From: Acidimicrobiia bacterium
Lineage (GTDB): Bacteria; Actinomycetota; Acidimicrobiia; Acidimicrobiales; Aldehydirespiratoraceae
Length of the DNA: 64,000 bases
Reading direction: 5' to 3'
Assembly: GCA_022819505.1 (NCBI GenBank)
Contig: JAJEHD010000013.1
Span: 1 to 64,000, forward strand
In this document: positions 1-8,397 of the stretch, piece by piece
Layout of the letters: each line of letters opens with the position of its first letter
Position numbering within the stretch: position 1 is the stretch's first letter
Notes under the pieces: model-generated
What the model was told of the DNA's origin: nothing
Seen by the model: the letters and a program-made list of their open reading frames with translations, nothing else
Databases searched by the model: none
Translations under genes and position numbers: made by a program

Positions 1-1
1 C

Positions 2-1546
2 GAGGCCGAGGCCGCCGCGGCCGCCGCGGCCGCCGAGGCGGCGATGTTCTTCGACCCGGAGGGCGTCCTGGTCGTGGGCCAGAACTTTTTCCCCAACCAG
101 CAGGCCAGCCTTGATCCGCGCATCATGTCGACCAGCACCAACGCTGAGTTCCTCAACGAGATCTACGCCACGCTGGCGACGCGCGATGCCATCACCGGCG
201 AGTACAGCCCCTACCTAGCCGAGTCCTACGAGGTAGTCGACAGCCAGACGCTGACCGTCACCATCCGGGCCGACGCCAACTTCCACGACGGGCGGCCGGT
301 TACTGCACAGGATGCCAAGGCCTCGATCGAGGCCACCAAGGCGAACACCGCTGAGCGCACCTGCAACTGCAACCGTGGCATCGCGCTGGTCGACTCGGTC
401 GAGGTGGTTGACGACAAGACCTTCACCGTCAAGATGTCCCAGCCCGGCCTGGCCACGCTGTTCGAGTTGCTGATCGGCCCCGAGTTCATGATTTCCCCGG
501 CCGACGCCGGCGCCTCGCAGGCCAGCGCTCCGATCGGCAACGGACCATTCCGGTTCGTGGAGTTGGTCGAGGGCCAGAGGATCACCCTGGAGAAGTGGGA
601 CGACTTCTTCGCGGCCGACGACGTAATGCTGGCAGGCTTGGAGTTCGTCAACCTGCAGGAGGGCACTACCCAGCTCAACGCGCTGCTGGCCGGCGACATC
701 GACGTGGCCATGGAACTCGACTTCCCGAGCTTTGAGGCCACCGAGGACCGGGACGGCTTCAGCGGTGCCGCGGTCCAGAGCGACACGACGTTCATCTGGT
801 TCGTGGGCTGCCAGGCACCGGGAGCCTTCTACGAGGACATCAGGGTGCGCCAAGGCTTCATGCACGCCATCGACCGCAACCTCATCAACCAGGCTCTCTA
901 CGGCGGTGAGGGTGTGCCGACGGTCGGGTTCTACCCACCCGGTCACCCCTACAACGATCCGACCCTGGAGGACGTGTACCCCTTCGACCTCGACCGGGCC
1001 CGCGAGCTCTTTGAGGAGGCCGGCGTGGCCGGTCAGACCGTGGGCATCTGGGCCACGTCGTCGATCCCCGAGTCCATCGACTTGGTGCTGTTGATGAACG
1101 TGACGCTGTCGCAGGCCGGTGTCAAGGTTGAGCCGATACCCACCGACGACCTCGTGGGCGACTACCTCAGGCCCGCCAGCCTCGATCCCGGTCCTTTCGA
1201 TCTGGAGCACGATGGCGTCCTCATCACCCAGTCCCGTCCGGGAATGCAGAAGCTGACCCGTAACTTCCTCGCCAGCGGTATCACCAACCCGTGTGACACC
1301 GAGTACGACCGGGCGACGGAGATCATCGGCGAACTCTCCGGCCTGGCGCCGGATGACCCCAAGGCGGTGGAGCTGTGGCACGAGATCCAGCGGATCAACG
1401 TGGAGGACGCCCGGCACATGATCCTGGCCTTCTTCCCGAGCTACATGGCCTGGAACAGCGACAAGGTGGGCGGGGTTGACCCCAACAGCTTCGGCGGGCC
1501 CATCGAGGGCGGGTACACGTTCACCGACATGTACATCGCCAACTAG
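2..1546 (+). CDS. ABC transporter substrate-binding protein, family 5 (5' partial)
   Basis: Solute-binding component of an ABC importer of the DppA/OppA type (SBP family 5), which captures peptides or other small solutes outside the membrane. The frame is open through the left edge, so the true start, signal peptide and lipobox lie outside the window. The first visible residues are an Ala/Glu-rich linker (positions 2-43) like those following a lipid anchor; the ATG at 44 is therefore probably internal. Family features are an early SLDP segment and a block reading LAESYEV, then TIRADANFHDG and TAQD, within the first 100 residues. About 514 residues are visible, nearly a full mature protein. 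No permease or ATPase gene follows, so partners must lie upstream or elsewhere. The ligand cannot be predicted. Family call is firm; 5' truncation is seen directly. Confidence 0.85.
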   Translation, partial: EAEAAAAAAAAEAAMFFDPEGVLVVGQNFFPNQQASLDPRIMSTSTNAEFLNEIYATLATRDAITGEYSPYLAESYEVVDSQTLTVTIRADANFHDGRPVTAQDAKASIEATKANTAERTCNCNRGIALVDSVEVVDDKTFTVKMSQPGLATLFELLIGPEFMISPADAGASQASAPIGNGPFRFVELVEGQRITLEKWDDFFAADDVMLAGLEFVNLQEGTTQLNALLAGDIDVAMELDFPSFEATEDRDGFSGAAVQSDTTFIWFVGCQAPGAFYEDIRVRQGFMHAIDRNLINQALYGGEGVPTVGFYPPGHPYNDPTLEDVYPFDLDRARELFEEAGVAGQTVGIWATSSIPESIDLVLLMNVTLSQAGVKVEPIPTDDLVGDYLRPASLDPGPFDLEHDGVLITQSRPGMQKLTRNFLASGITNPCDTEYDRATEIIGELSGLAPDDPKAVELWHEIQRINVEDARHMILAFFPSYMAWNSDKVGGVDPNSFGGPIEGGYTFTDMYIAN

Positions 1547-1588
1547 GCCTCCGGCTCCACGACTACAGCGCCCTTCGGGAGGCCGCCA

Positions 1589-2767
1589 GTGAGCGGTCCA
1601 CGGATCATCGACACCGACACCCACGTGATCGAGGCTCCTGATCTGTGGACCGCTCGGCTTCCCGAGAGCTGGGGCGACCGTCGCCTGCACATCGAATGGA
1701 ACCCCGACCGGAACCTGGAGATGTGGTGCATCGGCGACCGGCCCGTCAAGCCGGCCTGGAGCGGGGCTGCCTACGGCCGGCGTACCGACGGCTTCGAGGA
1801 TCCGCCCGCGACCCGAGGTCACGCCCATCCGGCCACCTGGGACATCGGCGAGCGGGTCAGGCTGATGGACCGATGGGGCATCGAGATGGCGGTGCTCTAC
1901 CCCAACGTCGCCGGGTTCACCTTCGACCCGTTCGTGGACTACCCCGACCCTGAGATCTCGGCGGCTCACGTGAGCGCCTACAACGACTGGCTTCTGGAGT
2001 GGATCCGGCACGCGCCCGGTCGGTTCATCCCGATGATGGCGGTGGCCTACTGGGACATCCCCAGAGCCACCGCCGAGGTCGAGCGGCTCGCCGGTGCCGG
2101 CTTCGGCGGCATCGTCACGACAGGGGCTCCGCACCAGCACGACCTGCCCCCGCTGCGGCACCCGCACTGGGATCCGTTGTGGAGCGCCTGCCAGGACGCA
2201 GGGCTGACCGTGAGTTTCCATGTGGCCAACGGCGACATCTCCCTGGAGATGCAGCCCGATCGGCTGGCGCTCGAGGGCGATGACATCAAGGAGGCCCGGG
2301 TCTCCACCGCCCTGTACCTGGAGAACGCCAAGCAGACCACCGACCTGTTGCTGTCGGGCGTGCTGGCCCGCTTCCCCAACCTGAGGTTCGCCATCGTCGA
2401 GAGTGGCATGGGCTGGGTCCCGTTCGTGCTGGAGAACGTCGACCAGAGGTTCAAGCGCAACCGGGTCAACCGGCAGCACCCGGAGTTCGGCGACCTGCTG
2501 CCCAGCGACCTGTTCCGCCGGCAGGTGTTCGTCAACTTCTGGTTCGAGGAGCTCTGCGACTTCCACGTAGAGCGAGTGGGACTGGAGAACCTCCTGTTTG
2601 AGACCGACTTCCCCCACAACACCGGCATCTACAACGAGCACTTCGAGGACACCCTGCAGGTCGCCTTCCGTAGCCAGCCCGACGAGGTGCGCCACACCAT
2701 CCTGTGGGACAACCCGGCCCGCCTGTACGGTCACGCCCTCGCGGCCCAGGGCGTGACCGTCAACTAG
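1589..2767 (+). CDS. Amidohydrolase family 2 (ACMSD-like) metal-dependent hydrolase
   Basis: 392-residue TIM-barrel protein of the Amidohydro_2 family, which includes ACMSD and related decarboxylases and hydrolases of cyclic or aromatic acids. The N-terminal metal-site motif D-T-D-T-H is at residues 8-12, and the family's C-terminal FETDFPH motif with the catalytic Asp is at 337-343. Start is GTG at 1589, preceded by GGGAGG at 1577-1582 with a six-base spacer. It lies 42 bases after the solute-binding protein gene, so the two may be co-transcribed. One of five members of this family in the window; closest in architecture to 20333-21508 and 37619-38842. The substrate is unknown; hydrolase and decarboxylase chemistry are both possible for the family. 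Confidence 0.85.
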   Translation: MSGPRIIDTDTHVIEAPDLWTARLPESWGDRRLHIEWNPDRNLEMWCIGDRPVKPAWSGAAYGRRTDGFEDPPATRGHAHPATWDIGERVRLMDRWGIEMAVLYPNVAGFTFDPFVDYPDPEISAAHVSAYNDWLLEWIRHAPGRFIPMMAVAYWDIPRATAEVERLAGAGFGGIVTTGAPHQHDLPPLRHPHWDPLWSACQDAGLTVSFHVANGDISLEMQPDRLALEGDDIKEARVSTALYLENAKQTTDLLLSGVLARFPNLRFAIVESGMGWVPFVLENVDQRFKRNRVNRQHPEFGDLLPSDLFRRQVFVNFWFEELCDFHVERVGLENLLFETDFPHNTGIYNEHFEDTLQVAFRSQPDEVRHTILWDNPARLYGHALAAQGVTVN

Positions 2768-2775
2768 CCCGCTCC

Positions 2776-2790
2776 CGCGCCGCCGGCGCG
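2776..2790. terminator. Hairpin between convergent genes
   Basis: CGCGCC, three-base loop, GGCGCG: a perfect 6-bp GC stem between the stop codons of two convergent genes (2767 on plus, 2796 on minus). There is no T-run, so intrinsic termination is only suggested by position and stem strength. Confidence 0.4.
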
Positions 2791-2795
2791 AATCC

Positions 2796-3605
2796 TCAGC
2801 TCATCATCAGGCCGCCGTCGACGTTGATGGCCTGGCCGGTCACATAGCCGCTATCCGGGCCGGCGAGGAACACCACCACCCGGGCCACATCGGCAGGCTC
2901 GCCCATCCGATCCAGGGGAACCCGCAGGCCCAGGCCGGTGCCGCGGCTGGCGTCCTGGAGTTGCTCCCAGCTCCCCGGAGTGCTTCGGCCGGTACCGATG
3001 TGGCCGGGGTTGACGGTGTTGACGGTGATGCCATGGGGCCCCAGCTCGGTGGCCATCGACTGGGTCAGGCTCATCACCGCCGCCTTCGACGCGCTGTAGG
3101 CGGCCCGATCCGGCATGCCCCTGCGAGCGACGCCCGACCCGATGTTCACGATCCGCCCCAGCGCGCCCCGTTCGAGCAGGTGGCGCACCACTGCGCCGCT
3201 CATGAGGAAGACACCCTTCGTGTTCACCCTCATGACCTCGTCGAAAGCCTCCGGGGACACCTCCCAACTCGGGCCCCGGTCGGCTCCGTGGGGCGCGGCC
3301 GCGTTGTTGACGAGCACGTCCACCTGTCCCAGCCCCTCCACGACTTCGGCAACCATCCGGTCGGCATCGGGCCTCTCGCCGACGTCGCCCCGTACCGCCA
3401 GCCCGGCCCGGCCGACTCCGCTGATCTCGCTCACCAGCGCGTCGAGGGATCCGCGGTCGGGACCCGGCCGGTCGCGAGCAGTCACGGCCACATCGGCGCC
3501 GGCCCGAGCCAGGCCCAGCGCGACAGCCCGGCCGATCCCGGAGGGCCGGCTGCACCCGGTGACCAGCGCCACCCTTCCCGACAGATCGAGGCGATCGTCA
3601 CCCAT
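2796..3605 (-). CDS. SDR family oxidoreductase
   Basis: 269-residue short-chain dehydrogenase/reductase, an NAD(P)-dependent alcohol/ketone oxidoreductase. The nucleotide-binding motif is TG-CSRPS-GIG at residues 16-25, two residues longer than the usual TGxxxGIG. NNAA follows in the middle, and the catalytic Tyr/Lys pair is YSASK (Tyr170, Lys174) after a conserved Ser in NIGSG. Start ATG at 3605 lies inside the 3' end of the MmgE/PrpD gene (8-base overlap), with AGGAAGG a few bases upstream, so translation is coupled. Last gene of a three-gene minus-strand operon with a zinc ADH and MmgE/PrpD protein. The substrate is probably an hydroxylated intermediate of the same pathway, but this is inference. 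Confidence 0.88.
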   Translation of the reverse strand: MGDDRLDLSGRVALVTGCSRPSGIGRAVALGLARAGADVAVTARDRPGPDRGSLDALVSEISGVGRAGLAVRGDVGERPDADRMVAEVVEGLGQVDVLVNNAAAPHGADRGPSWEVSPEAFDEVMRVNTKGVFLMSGAVVRHLLERGALGRIVNIGSGVARRGMPDRAAYSASKAAVMSLTQSMATELGPHGITVNTVNPGHIGTGRSTPGSWEQLQDASRGTGLGLRVPLDRMGEPADVARVVVFLAGPDSGYVTGQAINVDGGLMMS

Positions 3606-5004
3606 GGTGACCTTCCTCGGGCGATCCCACGCCGCGGAGAACCTCCGTCAGCGCGGAGAGGTCCTCGAGCTCGTCGATCCCGCGCAGAAGGGCGAGGAGT
3701 TCTCGGGCAGCGTCGTGGTCGAGCGCGGCCGTCGCGTTGGCGAGGAACTTCTCGTCGAAGTCCTGGTCGCCCAGCGGTCGGTTGAAATGGCCTCGGGGAT
3801 GGTCCATCCGGATCTGCAGGTTCCGGCCGTCGCGGAGGCTCACCGCGAACTCGTAGGCCGGCTTCGATCTCCAGGTGCGGGTGATCTCGGGATCCTCGGC
3901 CACGGTCACGCGGGCCATGAGCGGCCTAAGCGCCGGATCGGAGACCCGGTCGGGGGCGAACGACGCCTTGTTCACCCGCCCGTCGGCCAGGACGACCGCG
4001 ATCACGTAGGGAAGGCTGTGGTCGGCGGTCTCCCTGCGCTTGGGGTCCCACTTCTCGTCGTGGTCGCCCTGGCCACCCCCGATCAGGTCCCAGGCGACGT
4101 AGTAGGTGGATACGTCGATCGCCTCGACGTCGTCGGGTCGGACACCCTCGGCGTGCAGGCCGCCGAACACCTCGGCGGGGATCTGGGTCTCGAAGTCCGA
4201 CGGGTTGAGCTTGCAGCTGGTGCGCTCCACCGCGCTCAGGCCGTTCACCGGCGTGCCCAGGCCGCCGAGGTCGAAGGGCCCGGTGGCCTGCTCCCACATC
4301 CCGAACTTGCCCTCGAATGGCTTCGGCGGGCCGGTGACGCCGGCCGCGGCCAGCCTGGCCGCGAACAGAGCGGCCATGGCCGCGTAGGAGGAGGCGCAGC
4401 CCTTCCAGTTGGACAGTTCGCCGGTGCGGGTGACGAATAGCGGCATGTTGGGCGTCACCGCCAGTGACACCGCGTTGGATAGCCGCTCCGCATCGAGTCC
4501 CAGCACCCGGCCCGCGCCGGCCGCGGTGGCGATGGCCAGAAAGGCCCCGTAGTCCCAGCCGTGATCCCTCATCGGGACAGCGTCGGCGAGCGCGGCGAAC
4601 ACCTCGTAGGCGACGTGCAGCCCGGTCAGGACGTCCGGTCCGGCGCAGCCGCTGATCTCGGCCGCGGCCAGCACCGCCCCCGCCATGTCGCTGGGATGGC
4701 CCCCGCCCTCGGTGTGATAGGTGTCGTTGAAATCGAGGTAGCGGATCAGGCACCCGTTGGCGAAGGCGGCCAGCTCCGGCGTGGACGGCTGCGCCAGCCC
4801 GATCACCGACGCGCCCGGATCGGCGGTGGCGGTGGCCGCGATCGAACGGGCCGCAACGCACGGGGGAGCGTCCAGCGCTCCAAGCGCGCATCCGAGCGCG
4901 TCGACGAGGCGGCTCCGCATGGCATGCGACGCGGCCTCCGGGACCTCATCCGGACTGAGTCCGGACGCGTAGTCAGCGATCAGGCTGGTGGGAGAATCGA
5001 ACAT
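3598..5004 (-). CDS. MmgE/PrpD family protein
   Basis: 468-residue member of the MmgE/PrpD family, which includes 2-methylcitrate dehydratase, cis-aconitate decarboxylase and many uncharacterised homologues that add, remove or shift groups on small carboxylic acids. The chain shows the all-helical N-terminal domain (DALGCALGA near residue 35) and the family's conserved mid-region with FND and HPSDMAGA around residues 90-110. Start ATG at 5004 has GGAGTGAG a few bases upstream on the minus strand. It lies 50 bases downstream of the ADH gene and overlaps the following SDR by 8 bases. Without prpB/prpC neighbours a methylcitrate-cycle role is unlikely; a step in catabolism of a carboxylated intermediate is more plausible. 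Confidence 0.85.
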   Translation of the reverse strand: MFDSPTSLIADYASGLSPDEVPEAASHAMRSRLVDALGCALGALDAPPCVAARSIAATATADPGASVIGLAQPSTPELAAFANGCLIRYLDFNDTYHTEGGGHPSDMAGAVLAAAEISGCAGPDVLTGLHVAYEVFAALADAVPMRDHGWDYGAFLAIATAAGAGRVLGLDAERLSNAVSLAVTPNMPLFVTRTGELSNWKGCASSYAAMAALFAARLAAAGVTGPPKPFEGKFGMWEQATGPFDLGGLGTPVNGLSAVERTSCKLNPSDFETQIPAEVFGGLHAEGVRPDDVEAIDVSTYYVAWDLIGGGQGDHDEKWDPKRRETADHSLPYVIAVVLADGRVNKASFAPDRVSDPALRPLMARVTVAEDPEITRTWRSKPAYEFAVSLRDGRNLQIRMDHPRGHFNRPLGDQDFDEKFLANATAALDHDAARELLALLRGIDELEDLSALTEVLRGVGSPEEGHHG

Positions 5005-5054
5005 GTTCTCACTCCGGATGGCAGGGGAGTCGAGGGTTGGAGCCCGGCGTGTGC

Positions 5055-6131
5055 TCAGGGCTCGATCCGGGCCTGGACCACCTCGCCGCCGGCCTCAGCG
5101 GCCTCGATGGCTGCTTCGGCCTCGTCGAGCCCGAAACTGTGAGTGGCGATCAGGTCCAGCGGCCACTGGCCCGACTCGATGATGCGGATGCCGGCTTCCA
5201 GCGCCTCAAGGCTCTTGCCGTATCCGCTCAGTACCCGGAGCTGCTTGTGGATCATGAGATCCACCGGAAGCTCGGCAGTGACGTCGCCTTTCAGCCCGGC
5301 CAGCACGAGCCGGCCACCGAGATTCAGGGCATGCAGGGCCTCGGTCACCACCGCGGTCGATACCGGGGTGACATCAATGATGAGCGTCGGTGGGCTGTCG
5401 AGCGCCTGCGCCAGCGCCTCGCCGGTGCTGCCTCCCTCATAAACCACGGTGGCCGCGCCCAAGGCCCGGGCCACCTCCAGGCGGCGGCGGTCTCCCTCCA
5501 GACCGACGACCGCTATCGACGTGGCACCGGCCTGGCGGGCCGCGATCACACAGGCCAGGCCCCTGGCTCCGGGACCGAAGATGGCGACCCGGTCCGACGG
5601 TTCGACCCCGCCGACGTCCTGAGTCCAATCGATGGCGTTGGCCATGGCGGTGAAGAAGGTCGCCGGGCCCAGGGGCCCGTGCCGGTCCATGGGAACCAAC
5701 ATGGCCTCCGGTGCCAGGTACATGTGGGTGGCCATCCCGCCCCAGAGCCTCGGAGGCGTGTCCGGGTGAAGCCAGCCGTAGACGCGGGCGTAGCCCTTGA
5801 ACGGGGCCCGGCAGCGCTTGCCGGTGTGGCAGCCCCGGCATCGACCACACCTCAGGTGGGAGTGCACCGCCACCCGGTCTCCCTCATCCAGTTGCCAGGC
5901 CCGGGCCGCATCGGTCCCGATCCGCTCGATGACTCCCAATGCCTCGTGGCCCGGTGCCAGCGGAAGCGCCCCGGGAGCCAGGATTCCCCGGAAGACCTCG
6001 ATGTCGCTCCCGCACAGCCCGTTCGCCTCAACCCGCAATATCGCGCCGTCCGGGCCCGGATCGGGGATCGGGACCTCCCGCATCTCATACTTCCCGACAG
6101 CCGGCTGGATGACCGTCCGGGCCATGTCCAT
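5055..6131 (-). CDS. Zinc-dependent alcohol dehydrogenase (MDR family)
   Basis: 358-residue medium-chain dehydrogenase/reductase that oxidises an alcohol or reduces a ketone/aldehyde with NAD(P). Catalytic-zinc region: CGSD near residue 40 and GHEALG near 65. The four-Cys structural-zinc loop reads C-GRC-RGC-HTGKRC near residue 95. The Rossmann motif is GPGARG in the second domain. Start ATG at 6131; a second ATG two codons later is also possible, and GAGGATG lies upstream on the minus strand. First gene of the minus operon ADH, MmgE/PrpD, SDR, and divergent from the LLM gene at 6249. The intergenic region holds the ATCATGATCAT motif at 6223-6236, which may control both directions. Substrate not predictable. 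Confidence 0.88.
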   Translation of the reverse strand: MDMARTVIQPAVGKYEMREVPIPDPGPDGAILRVEANGLCGSDIEVFRGILAPGALPLAPGHEALGVIERIGTDAARAWQLDEGDRVAVHSHLRCGRCRGCHTGKRCRAPFKGYARVYGWLHPDTPPRLWGGMATHMYLAPEAMLVPMDRHGPLGPATFFTAMANAIDWTQDVGGVEPSDRVAIFGPGARGLACVIAARQAGATSIAVVGLEGDRRRLEVARALGAATVVYEGGSTGEALAQALDSPPTLIIDVTPVSTAVVTEALHALNLGGRLVLAGLKGDVTAELPVDLMIHKQLRVLSGYGKSLEALEAGIRIIESGQWPLDLIATHSFGLDEAEAAIEAAEAGGEVVQARIEP

Positions 6132-6222
6132 GGTCTACATCCTCGCGTGTCGTGGCTGGGGCCGCGGGACCGGCGCCGCGGTCCGATGGAGGCTCGCCGA
6201 CGCTACTACAATCCTCAATGAC

Positions 6223-6236
6223 AATCATGATCATAG
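6223..6236. promoter_or_regulatory. AATCATGATCATAG motif in divergent promoter region
   Basis: AT-rich, partly palindromic motif in the intergenic region between the minus ADH operon and the plus LLM operon. Its reverse complement, CTATGATCATGATT, recurs at 7942-7955, and CTATGATCATG again at 41573-41563 on the minus strand. On the minus strand it contains TATGAT, a good -10 hexamer. It could be an operator, a promoter core, or both. Confidence 0.4.
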
Positions 6237-6243
6237 AAGGGGG
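6237..6243 (+). promoter_or_regulatory. Ribosome binding site that supports a CTG start
   Basis: AAGGGGG ending five bases before CTG at 6249. It lies 47 bases before the first ATG (6291), too far to serve it. This spacing is the main reason for choosing the CTG start. Confidence 0.55.
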
Positions 6244-6248
6244 TCAAT

Positions 6249-7118
6249 CTGAGGTTCTCAATCAACCTGTTCGGCACTCCGGTCCAGGACATGGTGCGGC
6301 TGGTGCCCCGTGCCGACAAGCTCGGCTTCGAGGCGGTATGGCTGGGCGAGCACCTGGTCCGCCCAGCTCAGTTCGAGAGCGCCTACCCGTACTCGCCGAC
6401 GGGATCGACCCAAGAGGTGTGGCCGGCTGAGACCCCGCTCAGCGACCCCTGGGTAGCGCTCGGGCATCTAGCCGCCATGACCAGCCAGATCCGTCTGGCC
6501 ACCGGCGTGTACGTGCTGCCCCTGCGCAACCCGTTCGTGACCGCCCGGGCGGTGGCCACCCTTCACGCGGTGTCGGGGGGCCGGGCCATTCTGGGCGTCG
6601 GCGCGGGCTGGAACCGCGAAGAGTTCGACATCGTCGGCGAGGACTTCGACGCCCGGGGCGCCCGGATGGACGAGATCATCGGGATTCTCCGGCGGCTCTG
6701 GTCGGGCGAGGCGTTCTCGCATTCGGGAGCCTTCTACCGCTTCGCCGAGGTGAGGCTCGGACCGGCCCAGGATCCGCCGATCCCTATCGTCATGGGCGGG
6801 CACTCCCCTCCGGCGCTGCGCCGGGCTGGGCGTCTCGGCGACGGGTGGTACAGCACCGCAACCGGCACGCTGGCCGAGATGGTCGAGTTCCGTGGACGGA
6901 TCGAGCAGGCCCGGGCTGGAGCCGGCCGCGCCTCGGAGCCTTTCGACTACTACATCCGCATGAACGGCGAACTCGATGCCCGCAACGCGGCCCGCTACCG
7001 CGATGCGGGATTCGAGCATCTGACCCTTCCCACCAACCGCCTGTGGCGGGGAGCAGCCAACGTCGACGAGAAGCTCGCCACCCTTGATCGCCTTGCCAGC
7101 GATCTGGGAATGCGATGA
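6249..7118 (+). CDS. LLM class F420-dependent oxidoreductase, probable CTG start
   Basis: Luciferase-like TIM-barrel oxidoreductase (about 289 residues), a family that in actinobacteria commonly uses coenzyme F420 to reduce or oxidise organic substrates. The first barrel strand, read from CTG at 6249, is RFSINLF, the normal N-terminus of the family. Starting at the first ATG (6291) would delete this strand. No ATG, GTG or TTG exists between the upstream in-frame stop (TAG 6234-6236) and 6291, while AAGGGGG sits five bases before the CTG. Conserved blocks include LGVGAGWN in the middle and IPIVMGGHSP later. First gene of the plus operon running to 13862. Function within it is probably a redox step on a cyclic or carbonyl intermediate. 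Confidence 0.85.
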   Translation: MRFSINLFGTPVQDMVRLVPRADKLGFEAVWLGEHLVRPAQFESAYPYSPTGSTQEVWPAETPLSDPWVALGHLAAMTSQIRLATGVYVLPLRNPFVTARAVATLHAVSGGRAILGVGAGWNREEFDIVGEDFDARGARMDEIIGILRRLWSGEAFSHSGAFYRFAEVRLGPAQDPPIPIVMGGHSPPALRRAGRLGDGWYSTATGTLAEMVEFRGRIEQARAGAGRASEPFDYYIRMNGELDARNAARYRDAGFEHLTLPTNRLWRGAANVDEKLATLDRLASDLGMR

Positions 7119-7167
7119 CCGCGCCAGCCAGACCAGCCCGCGCTCCCCACGAGCGGGACATGCCGGC

Positions 7168-7920
7168 ATGAAGCTCCAGGACAGGGTGGCCATCATCACC
7201 GGCTCCGGCCAGGGCGTGGGGCGGGGGATCGCGCTCGCCCTGGCTTCCGAGGGCGCCGCGGCGGTCCTCATGGGACGCACCGGGGCCAAGGTGGAAGGCG
7301 TTGCGGCCGAGATCACCGACCGGGGAGGAGTGGCGCTGCCGATCGAAGGCGACGTCACCCGCCCCGAAGACATCGCCTCGACCCTGGCCACCACCATCGA
7401 GACGTTCGGCCGGCTCGACATCCTGGTGAACAACGCCCAGCACATCCACCGGGGCCCGCTGCTGGAGTCATCCGATGGCGACGCTCAGGCCTCCTGGGAG
7501 TCGGGTCCGCTGGCCACCCTGCGGTTCATGCGGGCCGCCCACCCGCACCTGAAGGGCGGTGGGGTGATCATCAACCTCGGAAGCCGGGTCGGGGTGCGTC
7601 CCGATCCAATGGGCTTCGGCGTCTACGCGGCGGCCAAGGAGGCCATCCGGGCTCTCAGCCGGACCGCGGCCATGGAGTGGGGCCCCGACGGCATCCGTGT
7701 CGTCGTCATCCTGCCCTTCGCCACATCACCCGAACTCGAACGCATGCAGCGGGAGGACCCCGAGGCCTACGCCCGCACACGGGACGCCACCGCGCTGGGC
7801 CGGGTGGGGGATCCCGAGACCGACATCGGCCGGGCGGTCGCCTTCCTCGCCGGACCCGACGGGGGATACATCACCGGCACGACCATCGCTCTGGACGGCG
7901 GCAAGTCATTCGTCCGCTGA
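7168..7920 (+). CDS. SDR family oxidoreductase
   Basis: 250-residue short-chain dehydrogenase/reductase. NAD(P) motif TGSGQGVG at residues 11-18, NNAQ in the middle, catalytic Tyr153 and Lys157 (YAAAK), and a C-terminal GYITGTT segment typical of the family. The frame extends further upstream to 7084, but the ATG at 7168 places the first beta strand (KLQDRVAIITG) at the usual position, so it was chosen. It is 49 bases downstream of the LLM gene, and an ATCATGATCAT-type motif lies between it and the next gene. Probably oxidises an alcohol intermediate of the P450-containing pathway downstream; the exact substrate is unknown. Confidence 0.87.
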   Translation: MKLQDRVAIITGSGQGVGRGIALALASEGAAAVLMGRTGAKVEGVAAEITDRGGVALPIEGDVTRPEDIASTLATTIETFGRLDILVNNAQHIHRGPLLESSDGDAQASWESGPLATLRFMRAAHPHLKGGGVIINLGSRVGVRPDPMGFGVYAAAKEAIRALSRTAAMEWGPDGIRVVVILPFATSPELERMQREDPEAYARTRDATALGRVGDPETDIGRAVAFLAGPDGGYITGTTIALDGGKSFVR

Positions 7921-7941
7921 ACCCTGGCCAAGGCACGGCAA

Positions 7942-7957
7942 CTATGATCATGATTCG
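7942..7957. promoter_or_regulatory. CTATGATCATGATTCG motif upstream of CMD-P450 genes
   Basis: Shares CTATGATCATGATT with the reverse complement of 6223-6236. On the plus strand it offers TATGAT, a near-consensus -10 hexamer, 30 bases before the ATG at 7978, so an internal operon promoter is possible. Confidence 0.4.
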
Positions 7958-7977
7958 CCGCTAGCTGGAGAGCTGCC

Positions 7978-8397
7978 ATGGCTGACCGTCTGGAGGAAAT
8001 GACCGCCGCGGGCCGGGCCCGGCGCGAATCGGCCCAGGGCGAGAAGGCCGAGGGCCTGATGGCGGCGGTCAGAGCCATCGATCCCAGGCTGGCGGAGTGG
8101 TCGGACTCGTTCGTGTTCGGGCAGGTGTGGGCCGACTCCCGCCTGAGCTTCGAGGAGCAGATGCTGGTGGCTCTCACCGCGCTCGGCTCCACCGGGCAGG
8201 TCATGCAGCTCCGCTCCTATCTGCACGGGGCCCTGCAGGCCGGAATGGACCCCGACAAGATCCAGGACGCGCTGGTGATGCTGGTGGTGTACTCGGGGTT
8301 CCCGAACGCGCTGACCGTGCTGGCCGAGTGGCGATCGGTGAGGGACTCCCACGAGCGGCGGGCGGCAGCAGCCAAGGAGGTCGAAGGCCATGACTGA
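7978..8397 (+). CDS. Carboxymuconolactone decarboxylase (CMD) family protein
   Basis: 139-residue all-helical protein of the CMD/AhpD superfamily. The recognisable core is the segment with LTALGSTGQ, then LRSYLHGALQAGMD and the LVMLVVYSGFPNA block, matching the helix pair and histidine of CMD proteins. It has no cysteine, so it lacks the CxxC of AhpD-type peroxidases and is more likely a lactone-handling enzyme like gamma-carboxymuconolactone decarboxylase than an antioxidant. ATG at 7978 is preceded by GGAGAG about six bases away. The 3' end overlaps the P450 start by 8 bases. A ring-cleavage or decarboxylation role in the oxygenase pathway is an inference from family and neighbours. Confidence 0.8.
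   Translation: MADRLEEMTAAGRARRESAQGEKAEGLMAAVRAIDPRLAEWSDSFVFGQVWADSRLSFEEQMLVALTALGSTGQVMQLRSYLHGALQAGMDPDKIQDALVMLVVYSGFPNALTVLAEWRSVRDSHERRAAAAKEVEGHD

Noticed and set aside
2..43. Ala/Glu codon repeat at the left edge as a special repeat element
   Set aside because: It is in frame with the SBP gene and is best read as a linker after the lipid anchor.
215..2734. Very long minus-strand open frame of 839 codons opposite the first two genes
   Set aside because: High GC content creates long antisense frames. It spans two genes in another frame, has low-complexity composition and no domain, while the plus frames carry clear SBP and amidohydrolase motifs.
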